Below are positions 1-7,923 of a DNA stretch of 64,000 nt, one piece after another (the stretch's first letter is position 1; each line of letters starts with the position of its first letter). Source of the stretch: Candidatus Binatus soli (lineage in GTDB: Bacteria; Desulfobacterota; Binatia; Binatales; Binataceae); contig DLMJ01000050.1 of assembly GCA_002479255.1 (NCBI GenBank), forward strand, positions 8,498 through 72,497. Direction: 5' to 3'. The notes under the pieces were generated by a model. It saw nothing but the letters and a program-made list of their open reading frames with translations. It ran no database searches and had not been told where the DNA came from. The translations under genes were made by a program, and so were the position numbers.

Positions 1-204
1 GTGTTTGGCACAATCAAGAAGATAGTCAAGGACAAGGGCTTCGGCTTCATCATCGCGGACGACGGCGGCGACGAAGTTTTCTTTCATCGGTCGGCGCTGT
101 CGCCCAAGGTCTATTTCGACGACCTGCGCGAGGGCAACGAAGTTCAGTTCGACGTCCGTCCGGGCGAGAAGGGCCGTCAGGCATTCAACCTGCGCCTGCG
201 GTAA
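1..204 (+). CDS. Cold-shock domain protein (possibly 5'-truncated by window edge)
   Basis: A 67-residue single cold-shock domain. The N-terminal run GTIKKIVKDKGFGFI and the later VFFHRSAL correspond to the two RNP-type nucleic-acid-binding motifs (KGFGFI and VFFH) of the CspA family. These small cytoplasmic proteins bind single-stranded RNA or DNA and act as RNA chaperones. The length matches the family. The GTG at base 1 is a plausible start because CspA-like proteins begin just before the GT(V/I)K motif, but no ribosome-binding site can be seen and a start slightly upstream of the window cannot be excluded. The next gene converges from the other strand after 27 bases. Confidence 0.85.
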   Translation: MFGTIKKIVKDKGFGFIIADDGGDEVFFHRSALSPKVYFDDLREGNEVQFDVRPGEKGRQAFNLRLR

Positions 205-231
205 CTCCGCAACCGATCTGGAATCCGCCGC

Positions 232-1755
232 TCATCGCGTGAGAGCGAACCAGCGCTTCATCAGTCCCGCGACGAATGGCGTGAGCCGCGTGCGCGTGTA
301 AAGTCCGGCGGCGCGGCGGATCGCGTCGGCCTGTGTCGGATATGGATGGATCACGTCACCGAGGCGGCCCAATCCGATGCCCGCGGCGATCGCGGTGGTG
401 AGTTCCGAGATAATCTCGCCCGCGTGGCTCGCGACCACCGTCGCACCGACGATCCGATCGCTTCCCGCGCGGACGTGCACCTTCACGAAGCCGTCGGTTT
501 CTCCGTCCAGCACCGCGCGATCGACCTCGGCCAGTTCCTGCGTATAGGTCGCAACTGCGATTCCGCGCTGTTTCGCCTCGGCTTCGTATAGTCCGACGTG
601 CGCTATTTCAGGGTCGGTGTAGGTACACCATGGAATAGTCAGTCGGCTCGCGCGCCGGCGCCCGAAGAATAGTGCGTTGCGGAGTATGATTCGCGCGTGC
701 GCATCGGCCAAGTGAGTAAACTTGTGTGGCGATGCGACGTCGCCGGCCGCGTACACTATCGGATTCGTCGTGCGCAGGTAGTCATCGACCTTCACGCCGT
801 TTTGCCTGTCGTATTCGATCATCGCGGCTTCGAGATTCAACCCTTCGACCGCGGGGACTCGCCCGACGCCGATCAAAATCTGGTCGGCGATAATCTCGCG
901 GCTGACGCCGATCCGTTCGGTCGCGATTATTTTTTCATTGCCGCGCAACTCGACGCCGGAAATCCTGCATCCGGTGATGATTTCCACGCCGTCCCGGGCG
1001 ATAGCGCGCTCGACTCGCCCTGCGGCGTCGCGATCCTCGCGAATCAGGATTTGCGGGGCAACTTCGAGGATGGTGACCTGCGCGCCGAATCGTGCAAACG
1101 TCTGCGCAAGTTCGCATCCGATCGGTCCGGCTCCAATCACGGCAATTCGCCGCGGCAACGCGGTCAGCGAAAAAACCGTCTCGTTGGTCAGATAGCCGGC
1201 CTCTGCAAGACCCGGTATCGGGATCGCGGCGGCGCGCGCTCCCGTGGCGATCGCGGCCTTTCTGAAACGGAGCTTTGTGCCATCCACCTCCACGCAGTCA
1301 GGACCGACGAAACGTCCGTCCCCGATAAACACGTCGACGCCCAAAGAGCGAAATCGATTGGCGGAGTCGGTCGGGCTGAGTTCGGCGCGCAGCTTGCGCA
1401 TCCGCTCCATCACGGCCTGAAAATTTACCCGCACACCCGGCGGGACCTCGACGCCAAAGCGGCCCGCGTCGCGAACTGCCGCGGCCGCTCGCGCCGAGCG
1501 GATCAGCGCCTTGGACGGGACGCATCCGAAGTTCAGGCAATCGCCGCCCATCAGGTCACGCTCGACGAGCGCAACCTTCGCACCCAAAATGGCGGCGCCC
1601 GCAGCGATCACGAGGCCCGCGGGCCCGGCTCCGATCACTACCATGCTGTAGCGACGCGCGGGTTCGGGGTTGATCCATCCGGCGGGATGCAGATTTTCAG
1701 TCAGCGCGAGGTTGTAAGCGTCGAGCGGCTCATGCTTCAGCGCGTGCGATCCCAT
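232..1755 (-). CDS. FAD-dependent pyridine nucleotide-disulfide oxidoreductase (MerA/Lpd-like)
   Basis: A 507-residue flavoprotein of the class I disulfide oxidoreductase family. Visible in order are an N-terminal extension of about 38 residues, the FAD Rossmann motif VIGAGPAGL, the redox-active disulfide GGDCLNFGCVPSK (CxxxxC), a second dinucleotide motif VIGAGPIGCELA for NAD(P)H, the AAGDV FAD motif and a C-terminal dimerisation domain containing HPYPTQADA. The C-terminal vicinal cysteines of true mercuric reductase are absent, so mercury reduction is unlikely. The gene lies 15 bases downstream of a TVP38 membrane protein. That pairing recurs in many bacteria and suggests a shared redox or membrane-linked task. 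The substrate is unknown. Confidence 0.85.
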   Translation of the reverse strand: MGSHALKHEPLDAYNLALTENLHPAGWINPEPARRYSMVVIGAGPAGLVIAAGAAILGAKVALVERDLMGGDCLNFGCVPSKALIRSARAAAAVRDAGRFGVEVPPGVRVNFQAVMERMRKLRAELSPTDSANRFRSLGVDVFIGDGRFVGPDCVEVDGTKLRFRKAAIATGARAAAIPIPGLAEAGYLTNETVFSLTALPRRIAVIGAGPIGCELAQTFARFGAQVTILEVAPQILIREDRDAAGRVERAIARDGVEIITGCRISGVELRGNEKIIATERIGVSREIIADQILIGVGRVPAVEGLNLEAAMIEYDRQNGVKVDDYLRTTNPIVYAAGDVASPHKFTHLADAHARIILRNALFFGRRRASRLTIPWCTYTDPEIAHVGLYEAEAKQRGIAVATYTQELAEVDRAVLDGETDGFVKVHVRAGSDRIVGATVVASHAGEIISELTTAIAAGIGLGRLGDVIHPYPTQADAIRRAAGLYTRTRLTPFVAGLMKRWFALTR

Positions 1756-1770
1756 CGATGTGTCCTCTAG

Positions 1771-2481
1771 CTAGGTCTTTTCGCGCAGCGCCCGTGCGCC
1801 GATTCGCGTTGCGTACACGGCGACCGCGACTGTCGCGGCGAATCCGATTGCGGTGAGCGCCCATCCAGCGGGCGTGCGCCTGGCGCTGCCCCCAGCCGCG
1901 CGCGCGAGGTCGCCGCTCAGTGAGCCGATATACACGTAGAGAATTGTGCCGGGAATCATCCCGGCCCACGACGCAAGAAAGTAGTCGCGCAGAGTCACGC
2001 GCGTCAGCCCGTAGGCATAGTTGAGCAGGTTGAATGGAAACACCGGCGACAGGCGGGTCAGGACAACTATCTTCCATCCTTCTCTCCCGACCGCTTCGTC
2101 GATCGCTTTGAACTTCGCGTTGCCTTCGAGTCTTTCGCTCACCCAATCGCGCGCAAGGTAGCGGCCCACGAGAAAAGCCGCCGTAGCGCCGAGCGTCGCC
2201 GCGATCGAAACGTAGATCGATCCGCGCACCACGCCGAAAATCACGCCGGCGCCGATGGTGAGGATCGACCCCGGAAGAAACGCGACGCACGCCGCGATGT
2301 AGATTGCGATGAACGCGACCGGCGCCAGCGCACCCAGCCCGCGGATCCAGTCAAGCGCGTTCGTCAGCCACGGTCCGGCGCCAATGCGATGCGCGCCGTA
2401 GAGGATCGCGATTGCGGCCGCGGCGATCAGTAGAATTTTCGGGCGAAGGAAACCGGCTGCTCGGCTGGACGCGGTGGTCAT
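1771..2481 (-). CDS. TVP38/TMEM64 family membrane protein
   Basis: A 236-residue integral membrane protein of the VTT/SNARE-associated (DedA-related) group. A first hydrophobic helix lies near residues 14-32. A glycine-rich hydrophobic core follows with FLPGSILTIGAGVIFG, the conserved family signature, then further helices including SPVFPFNLLNYAYGLT and ASWAGMIPGTILY. Such proteins are implicated in lipid or small-molecule movement across the membrane. The start at MTTASS was preferred because the frame stays open further upstream only into sequence without hydrophobic or family character. An ATG at 2544 is an alternative. It is co-directional with the flavoprotein downstream and divergent from moaB. 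Confidence 0.8.
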   Translation of the reverse strand: MTTASSRAAGFLRPKILLIAAAAIAILYGAHRIGAGPWLTNALDWIRGLGALAPVAFIAIYIAACVAFLPGSILTIGAGVIFGVVRGSIYVSIAATLGATAAFLVGRYLARDWVSERLEGNAKFKAIDEAVGREGWKIVVLTRLSPVFPFNLLNYAYGLTRVTLRDYFLASWAGMIPGTILYVYIGSLSGDLARAAGGSARRTPAGWALTAIGFAATVAVAVYATRIGARALREKT

Positions 2482-2597
2482 CTTGAGGTTCCGCCGGTAG
2501 TAGCTCGCGGGGCGGGCAATTTCTTTGGTTTCTACCGCGAGCATCGCGGACGCGGACTGCTTATAATGCCACCGCGGATTGTGTAATCCTAATCCGC

Positions 2598-3095
2598 ATG
2601 TCGGTCCACGATCACCAAAAACACGCGCGCGCAAACCTCAAGGTCGGCGTCATCACCGCCAGCGATTCGCGCAGCCCGGAAACCGACGAGAGCGGTAAGC
2701 TCATCCGCACTTTGCTGGAGGCAGCCGGTCACCTGGTAGCCTACTACGAAATCATCCCCGACGACGGTGAGAGGATTTCCGCCGCGCTCGTCAATAATTT
2801 ACCGAATCTCGATGCGATTATCGTCAACGGCGGCACCGGTATTACCGCGCGCGACGGCACCACCGAAGTTGTGAAGTCGATAATCGACAAGGAGCTCGAA
2901 GGCTTCGGCGAACTGTTCCGGATGCTTTCGTTTCAGGAAATCGGAGCGGCCGCGATGCTGAGCGGCGCTGTTGCCGGAGTGCGCCATCGCAAGTTCGTGG
3001 CCGCGATTCCCGGTTCCCCCGACGCGTGCCGGCTTGCCATGGAGAAGCTGCTGATCCCCGAGCTCGGGCACATCACTTATCTGCTGAGTCTATGA
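2598..3095 (+). CDS. moaB: Molybdenum cofactor biosynthesis protein MoaB/MogA family
   Basis: A 165-residue MoCF_biosynth domain protein. It shows the family opening VGVITASDSR, the nucleotide/molybdopterin loop VNGGTGI followed by ARDGTTEVV, and a C-terminal AIPGSPDAC segment matching the PGSP motif. MoaB/MogA proteins adenylylate molybdopterin before molybdate insertion. The gene is followed after 4 bases by the MoaD-MoaE fusion, so the two form a molybdenum cofactor operon. This gives the cell cofactor for the molybdoenzyme encoded near 58-60.8 kb. Whether it acts as MogA or as a non-catalytic MoaB cannot be decided by eye. Confidence 0.9.
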   Translation: MSVHDHQKHARANLKVGVITASDSRSPETDESGKLIRTLLEAAGHLVAYYEIIPDDGERISAALVNNLPNLDAIIVNGGTGITARDGTTEVVKSIIDKELEGFGELFRMLSFQEIGAAAMLSGAVAGVRHRKFVAAIPGSPDACRLAMEKLLIPELGHITYLLSL

Positions 3096-3099
3096 ACCA

Positions 3100-3810
3100 G
3101 TGAACAAGTTCACGATCAAACTGTTCGCGACGCTTCGCGAGCGGGCGCATGCGGCCGAGCTGACGCGCGAATTTCCCGACGGCACAACCGTCGGCGAGAT
3201 CTGGATGCATCTGGTCGGCGAATTTCCCGCGCTCGGCGGGCATCACAACTCTGTAGGCTTCGCCGTTAACCAGGAATATGTCGAAGGCAGCTTCAAGCCG
3301 CGGATGGGCGACGAGATTGCCTTCATTCCGCCCGTCAGCGGCGGCGCCGACGGCACGGACACGCCCGCGTACGTCGGCAAAATCACCATCGGCCGCCATC
3401 CGATCGACTTGGCCGCCCTCGAACGCGAAGTTGCCGACCCTGCGGCCGGTGCAATCGTATCGTTCGCCGGTACCACTCGCCGCGACAACGCAGGTCGGGT
3501 CGTGATTCGCCTCGAGTACGAAGCCTACGAGCCGATGGCGCTATCCGAGATGCGCAAGCTCGCCGTCGAGTCGGGCGCGCGATGGAAAATCGTGCGCATC
3601 GCGATCGCGCATCGCATCGGCGTCGTCGAAATAGGCGAGACATCGGTGGCGATTGCGGTCTCGGCGGCGCATCGCGCAGAAGCGTTCGAGGCCTGCAGGT
3701 TCGCGATCGACCGCCTGAAAGAAATCGTACCGATTTGGAAAAAAGAGCATTTCGAAGGCGGCGAGGTATGGATCGGCTGCCAAACCTCGCATCCACCGGC
3801 CCATGAATAG
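3100..3810 (+). CDS. MoaD-MoaE fusion (molybdopterin synthase, MoaX-like)
   Basis: A 236-residue fusion of the two subunits of molybdopterin synthase, which adds two sulfurs to cyclic pyranopterin. Residues 1-82 are a ubiquitin-like MoaD module ending in VSGG, the diglycine that must be exposed as a thiocarboxylate. Residues from about 95 are a complete MoaE with FAGTTRRDN, AVSAAHR and the active-site PIWKKE region. Start is GTG, 4 bases after moaB. The diglycine is internal (Gly81-Gly82, followed by ADG). By analogy with mycobacterial MoaX, proteolytic cleavage after it would be needed to release active MoaD. No separate moaD or moaE is seen in the window. Confidence 0.9.
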   Translation: MNKFTIKLFATLRERAHAAELTREFPDGTTVGEIWMHLVGEFPALGGHHNSVGFAVNQEYVEGSFKPRMGDEIAFIPPVSGGADGTDTPAYVGKITIGRHPIDLAALEREVADPAAGAIVSFAGTTRRDNAGRVVIRLEYEAYEPMALSEMRKLAVESGARWKIVRIAIAHRIGVVEIGETSVAIAVSAAHRAEAFEACRFAIDRLKEIVPIWKKEHFEGGEVWIGCQTSHPPAHE

Positions 3811-3915
3811 AAACCTGGCCGCATCGCAGAACCCTCACCTGACCTCTCCCGTGAAAACGGGCGAAGGACCAGGGCATCATTGACCGGGCGGACAGTTGCC
3901 AGTTACAAAGGTAGG

Positions 3916-4857
3916 ATGGCGTTGGGAGAAACATCGGTCGAAAAAGTCATCCTGGCTGAGCCACGCGGCTTCTGCGCCGGCGTCGATCGCGCGGTCGAGG
4001 CCGTCCGCAGCGCACTGCGCTCCTACGGCCGCCCGCTCTACGTGCGCCATCAGATCGTCCACAACCGTTTCGTCCTCGAAGCGCTCGAAAAAGAAGGCGC
4101 GATTTTTGTCGAGAGCCTCGACAAGGTTCCCACCGGCCAGCGCGTCATCTTCAGCGCTCATGGCGTCGCGCCCAGCGAATGGGACCGCGCCAAGGATCGC
4201 GCTCTGCGCGTTATCGACGCCACCTGCCCGCTCGTCACCAAGGTCCATCTCGAAGTCAAGAAATACGACGACGAAGGCCGCAGCGTGATCCTCATCGGCC
4301 ACGCAGGCCACGAGGAAGTGAAGGGCACGCTGGGCGTCGCGCCCGGCAAGGTGGTGCTGGTCGGCACCGTGGGCGAGGCGCGCACCGTCAAAGTCGAGAA
4401 TCCCGAGCGCATCGCGGCTGTCACGCAGACCACGCTCAGTGTCGACGACACCCGCGAGATCATGGAGGCGCTCAAGGAGCGGTTCCCCTCGATGCAGGAA
4501 CCCAGGACCGACGACATCTGCTACGCGACCCAGAACCGTCAGAACGCGGTCAAGGAACTGGTGCAGGTCAGCGATGCGATCCTGGTGGTCGGCTCGAAGC
4601 AGAGTTCAAATGCGAACCGGCTGGTGGAGGTCGCGCAGATGCGCGGCGCGCGCGCGTTCCTGGTCGATTCGATTGCCGACGTCGAGCCCGCGATGCTCGA
4701 CGGTGTGCGCGCGCTCGGCCTGACCGCGAGCGCCTCCTCTCCTGAGTGGCTGGTCGAGGAAATTATCGGTGCGTTCGCCCGCTCCGGCGCCGAGGTCGAG
4801 TTGCTCAGCGTCGCCAAGGAGCGGGTGCATTTCCCGCTCCCGATGCCCGCCGACTGA
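3916..4857 (+). CDS. ispH: 4-hydroxy-3-methylbut-2-enyl diphosphate reductase
   Basis: A 313-residue IspH/LytB, the last enzyme of the MEP isoprenoid pathway, which reduces HMBPP to IPP and DMAPP. The three cysteines that hold its iron-sulfur cluster are visible: Cys20 in PRGFCAGV, Cys104 in DATCPLV and Cys202 in DICYATQ. The HQIVHN and HGV segments carry the conserved histidines and TQTTLS lies at the usual place. The ATG at 3916 follows a close AAAGGTAGG purine run and gives the standard N-terminus. A TTG at 3880 would add 12 residues without support. The gene shows that this organism makes isoprenoids by the MEP route. Confidence 0.95.
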   Translation: MALGETSVEKVILAEPRGFCAGVDRAVEAVRSALRSYGRPLYVRHQIVHNRFVLEALEKEGAIFVESLDKVPTGQRVIFSAHGVAPSEWDRAKDRALRVIDATCPLVTKVHLEVKKYDDEGRSVILIGHAGHEEVKGTLGVAPGKVVLVGTVGEARTVKVENPERIAAVTQTTLSVDDTREIMEALKERFPSMQEPRTDDICYATQNRQNAVKELVQVSDAILVVGSKQSSNANRLVEVAQMRGARAFLVDSIADVEPAMLDGVRALGLTASASSPEWLVEEIIGAFARSGAEVELLSVAKERVHFPLPMPAD

Positions 4858-4979
4858 GCCGCGCGGCGATTCCCGCCAGCCATCTGCGCACGCGCGCCCG
4901 CCGCATTTCGCCTTGACAATTCCGCGCCATTGCTTGCAGACTCATCCGGATTTAGCCAAACGCGGAGAGGAACATTCTG

Positions 4980-5837
4980 ATGCGAACAGCTATCGTGCGC
5001 GCGCTGGTATTGCCCGTCCTGCTGGCCATCCCGTTCGTCAGCGGATGCCAGTCCGAGGCGAAGCGTCATCTATACAAAGCTGAAGATCTGTTCGAAAAAC
5101 GCGATCTCGACGCCGCCAAAAAAGAACTCGAGCTGTCGATAAAGGCCGACCCCACCAGCCTCGACGCGCACAAGTCTCTCGCGCATATAGATGAAGCGCT
5201 CGGCGATGAGGAAGGTGCCGGGCGCGAGTACGAGGCCGCTTCTGAGCTCGATCCCACCGATCAGAAACTCCTCGACAAGGCTCGGCTCTACAAGAAGCTC
5301 GCTGACTTGGCGAATTCCTCGGGCAAGGCGCTCGACGACATCAAGGCGGGCAAGGTCACTGAAGGTGTCGCCACTCTCAAGGACATCATGCTTACCACCA
5401 GGATCCCGGCGGCCCGCGAAAAAGCTGTACACGCACTTATGGATGCGATCCCGATCATCGAAAAAGTCGGCGACCAGCAGATGCAGGACAAGAAGTACGC
5501 CGACGCCGTCAAGACCTATGAGCAGGGCATCGAGGCCGCGATGCTGATGGCCAGGGTGCATAAGATGGAAGCGCTCGGGCCCGACGCGGACCCGATGATG
5601 CATAAGATCAACCAGGCCGCCAAGGCCGCCGGCACGCCCGACGCGACCTTCAAGCTGTTAAATGACGTGATCGGCATCTATCCCGACGACAAGGTCGCCA
5701 ACCTCGAATTGGCGCAGGTCTATCTGACCAAGACTCCGCCCGACTACGACACTGCCGCCGATTTGGAAGAGCGCGGCGGCGCGCCCGACGACGTGGTTCG
5801 CAAACTTCGCGACCAGGCCAAGAAGCATCGCAAGTGA
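4980..5837 (+). CDS. TPR-repeat lipoprotein
   Basis: A 285-residue predicted lipoprotein. Residues 1-22 form a lipoprotein signal peptide ending in FVSGC with the acylated cysteine at residue 23. The mature part is helical and built from tetratricopeptide-like repeats (AEDLFEKRDLDAAKKELELS, then HKSLAHIDEALGDEEGA with DPTDQKLL). Such proteins act as scaffolds at the envelope. GGAGAGG upstream of the ATG supports the start. It is 28 bases ahead of the deoxynucleoside kinase gene. No specific partner can be inferred. Confidence 0.7.
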   Translation: MRTAIVRALVLPVLLAIPFVSGCQSEAKRHLYKAEDLFEKRDLDAAKKELELSIKADPTSLDAHKSLAHIDEALGDEEGAGREYEAASELDPTDQKLLDKARLYKKLADLANSSGKALDDIKAGKVTEGVATLKDIMLTTRIPAAREKAVHALMDAIPIIEKVGDQQMQDKKYADAVKTYEQGIEAAMLMARVHKMEALGPDADPMMHKINQAAKAAGTPDATFKLLNDVIGIYPDDKVANLELAQVYLTKTPPDYDTAADLEERGGAPDDVVRKLRDQAKKHRK

Positions 5838-5865
5838 GATGACCTAGGGTCGCAATCGAGGCCCG

Positions 5866-6504
5866 ATGCGCCGGCGCGGCTATATCGCGGTCGAAGGCCC
5901 CATCGGGGTCGGCAAAACGAGCCTCGCGCAGGCGCTCGCCCGCGAGCTGGGTGCGCGCCTGATGCTCGAGGATGCCGACAACAACCCGTTCCTGCCCCGC
6001 TTCTACCAGGATCCCGACAAGTACGCGTTTCCCGCGCAGCTTTATTTCCTGCTCACCCGCCACAACCAGCAGCGCGAGCTCAAGCAGCAGGATCTCTTCA
6101 CGCAGGCCACCGTCGCCGACTATCTCTTCGCCAAGGATAAAATCTTCGCCGCGTTGAATCTCGTCCCCGACGAACTCAAGCTCTACGACAACGTGTACAA
6201 GCTGCTCGACGCCGAGATCGCCCGGCCCGACCTCGTCGTTTACGTGCGCGCCACCATCGAGGTGCTGGCCGAGCGCTTGCGCAAGCGCAATCGTGATTTC
6301 GAGCGCCACATCAGCTTCGACTACCTCGAGCGCGTGTCATCGGCCTACCGCGATTTCTTTTTCTACTACGACGAGGCGCCGCTGCTGGTCGTCGATACTT
6401 CGGACATCGACTTCGTCGCCAATCCCGAAGACCTCGGCGAGCTGATTCGCGAGATCGATCGCGCCGGCGCCGGCACTCAATACTTCGTCCCGCGCAAGAG
6501 CTGA
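5866..6504 (+). CDS. Deoxynucleoside kinase (deoxyadenosine/deoxyguanosine kinase family)
   Basis: A 212-residue P-loop kinase of the dNK family, which phosphorylates deoxynucleosides for dNTP salvage. It has the Walker A motif EGPIGVGKTS near residue 10, an FYQDPDKYAFPAQLYFL segment like the FYxDpxxwaFpxQ motif that lines the substrate site, and RKRNRDFE in place of the arginine-rich lid. The usual DRS catalytic motif appears as QATVADYLFAKDKIF, a common variant of the bacterial dGK/dAK branch. Length is typical. The exact base preference cannot be told from sequence alone. Confidence 0.85.
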   Translation: MRRRGYIAVEGPIGVGKTSLAQALARELGARLMLEDADNNPFLPRFYQDPDKYAFPAQLYFLLTRHNQQRELKQQDLFTQATVADYLFAKDKIFAALNLVPDELKLYDNVYKLLDAEIARPDLVVYVRATIEVLAERLRKRNRDFERHISFDYLERVSSAYRDFFFYYDEAPLLVVDTSDIDFVANPEDLGELIREIDRAGAGTQYFVPRKS

Positions 6505-6536
6505 GGGTCTTCCATTTGGTATCGCAATCCCCGTCC

Positions 6537-6830
6537 CTACGCGCCGCGATCGTTGAATGCGATCTCGATATTGTCCGCCAGCTTGAAGTCCTTGTCGGTC
6601 ACCCCGCCGGCATCGTGCGTCGAGCATGAGAACGTGACCCGCGTGTAGTTGATCGTAATGTCGGGATGATGGTCGGCGGCCTCGGCGATCTCGGCGACCT
6701 TCTGCACGAACTCGATGCCATGCAGGTATTCTTTGAACTTGAACGTTTTGCTGATCGCGTTGTTCTTGTACTCCCATCCGGGGAGCGCGTTGAGCTTCTC
6801 CGCGATCTGATCCGGGTTGAGCTTCGCCAT
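6537..6830 (-). CDS. phhB: Pterin-4a-carbinolamine dehydratase
   Basis: A 97-residue PCD/DCoH protein. The signature EAADHHPDI carries the paired active-site histidines, and THDAGGVTDKD matches the family C-terminus. The enzyme dehydrates 4a-hydroxytetrahydropterin during regeneration of tetrahydrobiopterin for aromatic amino-acid hydroxylases. In bacteria lacking these hydroxylases, homologues are thought to have a role connected with molybdopterin or other pterins, which would fit the nearby moa genes. No hydroxylase lies in this window. The gene stands alone between convergent and divergent neighbours. Confidence 0.9.
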   Translation of the reverse strand: MAKLNPDQIAEKLNALPGWEYKNNAISKTFKFKEYLHGIEFVQKVAEIAEAADHHPDITINYTRVTFSCSTHDAGGVTDKDFKLADNIEIAFNDRGA

Positions 6831-6999
6831 CCTGGAATCCTCCGCATGCGGCCGGTCGCGACCGCCGGCTCATTCCGGTCCCCATCCTAGCCGCGCGCAT
6901 CCCAATCGCAAATGACGCTGCGTTATACCCGTCGCGCGCGCCTGTGGTAATACAGGCTCAAGCAGAACCGAAACGTACACCGGGAACACTGAAAAGACG

Positions 7000-7449
7000 A
7001 TGGCGAACAAATACGTTACCGACGAAGCTCGCAAACAAATCGGCAAGGTCTCCGAACCGCGGACTTACGAGGTCGAGCGTGGCGCGATTCGCCGCTTCGC
7101 CGAGGCGATCGAGGATCCCAATCCGCTCTTCAACAGCGAACGCGACGCGCGCAAGACCCGCTTCGGCGCCATGATCGCGCCGCCCACCTTCTGCCGCTCG
7201 ATGGGCGCGCCGATCCCCAACATCAAGCTCGACATGCCGACCTTCCGCGGCCTCGACGGCGGCTCGGATTGGGAGTACTTCGTGCCGATTCGCGCCGGCG
7301 ACCGCATCACCGTGCAGTCCAAGCTCGTCGATTTGCGCGAGGCCGCGGGCCGGCTCGGCCCGATGGTCTTCACCGTCGTCGAGACCACTTATACCAACCA
7401 GTTCGGCGAGGTCTGCGTCATTCAACGCTCGACCGGAATCCGCTACTAG
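7000..7449 (+). CDS. MaoC-like acyl dehydratase, N-terminal type (HadA/HadC-like)
   Basis: A 149-residue hot-dog fold protein of the MaoC_dehydrat_N (FAS1-like dehydratase) type. It opens with IGKVSEPRTYEVERGAIRRF and contains the EDPNPLFNSE segment where the paired hydratase has its catalytic Asp/His. The catalytic pair is not clearly preserved, as expected for the structural HadA or HadC partner. It is followed by a second MaoC gene after 23 bases. The two are likely subunits of a heterodimeric (R)-specific 3-hydroxyacyl hydratase, as in mycobacterial HadAB. Such modules act in fatty-acid elongation or degradation of branched or aromatic acyl chains. Confidence 0.8.
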   Translation: MANKYVTDEARKQIGKVSEPRTYEVERGAIRRFAEAIEDPNPLFNSERDARKTRFGAMIAPPTFCRSMGAPIPNIKLDMPTFRGLDGGSDWEYFVPIRAGDRITVQSKLVDLREAAGRLGPMVFTVVETTYTNQFGEVCVIQRSTGIRY

Positions 7450-7472
7450 AGTTACTCGAAAGGATGCCCACG

Positions 7473-7910
7473 ATGGCGAAGCAAATTTATTTCGAAGATG
7501 TCGAAGTCGGCGCCGAAGTCGTTCCGCTCGAAAAAAATCCGACCACCCAGCAGCTCGTCAGGTACGCCGGCGCGTCGGGCGACTTCTATCAAATCCACTA
7601 CGACAAGGATTTCGCGCTCGGCAACGGTCTCCCCGGCGTGATCCTGCACGGCGCGTTGAAGAACGCCTTCCTCGGCCACCTGATGACCGACTTCGCCGGC
7701 GAGCATGGATGGCTGCGCAAGCTCGGCGTGCAGTACCGCGGGATGGATCAGCCCGGCGCCAGGGTCGTCGCGCGCGGCAAGGTCTCCAAAAAATACACCG
7801 AAGGCGGCCATCACATGGTCGATTGCGAAATCTGGCTCGAGAACGCCAAGGGCGAAAAGACCACCCCCGGCTCCGCCACCGTCATTCTGCCCTCGCGCGC
7901 CGCGAGCTGA
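7473..7910 (+). CDS. MaoC-like acyl dehydratase, catalytic type (HadB-like)
   Basis: A 145-residue MaoC hydratase. It carries the R-hydratase core RYAGASGDFYQIHYD, with the catalytic Asp and His of the Dx4H motif, followed by LPGVILHGALKNAF. It is the likely active partner of the preceding gene. The ATG at 7473 was chosen because GAAAGG lies about 9 bases upstream. An ATG at 7464 would add three residues but has almost no spacing. A PaaA-like diiron protein follows after 13 bases, forming a three-gene unit. Confidence 0.85.
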   Translation: MAKQIYFEDVEVGAEVVPLEKNPTTQQLVRYAGASGDFYQIHYDKDFALGNGLPGVILHGALKNAFLGHLMTDFAGEHGWLRKLGVQYRGMDQPGARVVARGKVSKKYTEGGHHMVDCEIWLENAKGEKTTPGSATVILPSRAAS

Positions 7911-7923
7911 TGAGGTAGCCGCG

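Noticed and set aside
697..1770. Long plus-strand frame opposite the flavoprotein gene
   Set aside because: Its protein has no family pattern and lies wholly opposite a clear gene; shadow of GC-rich codons.
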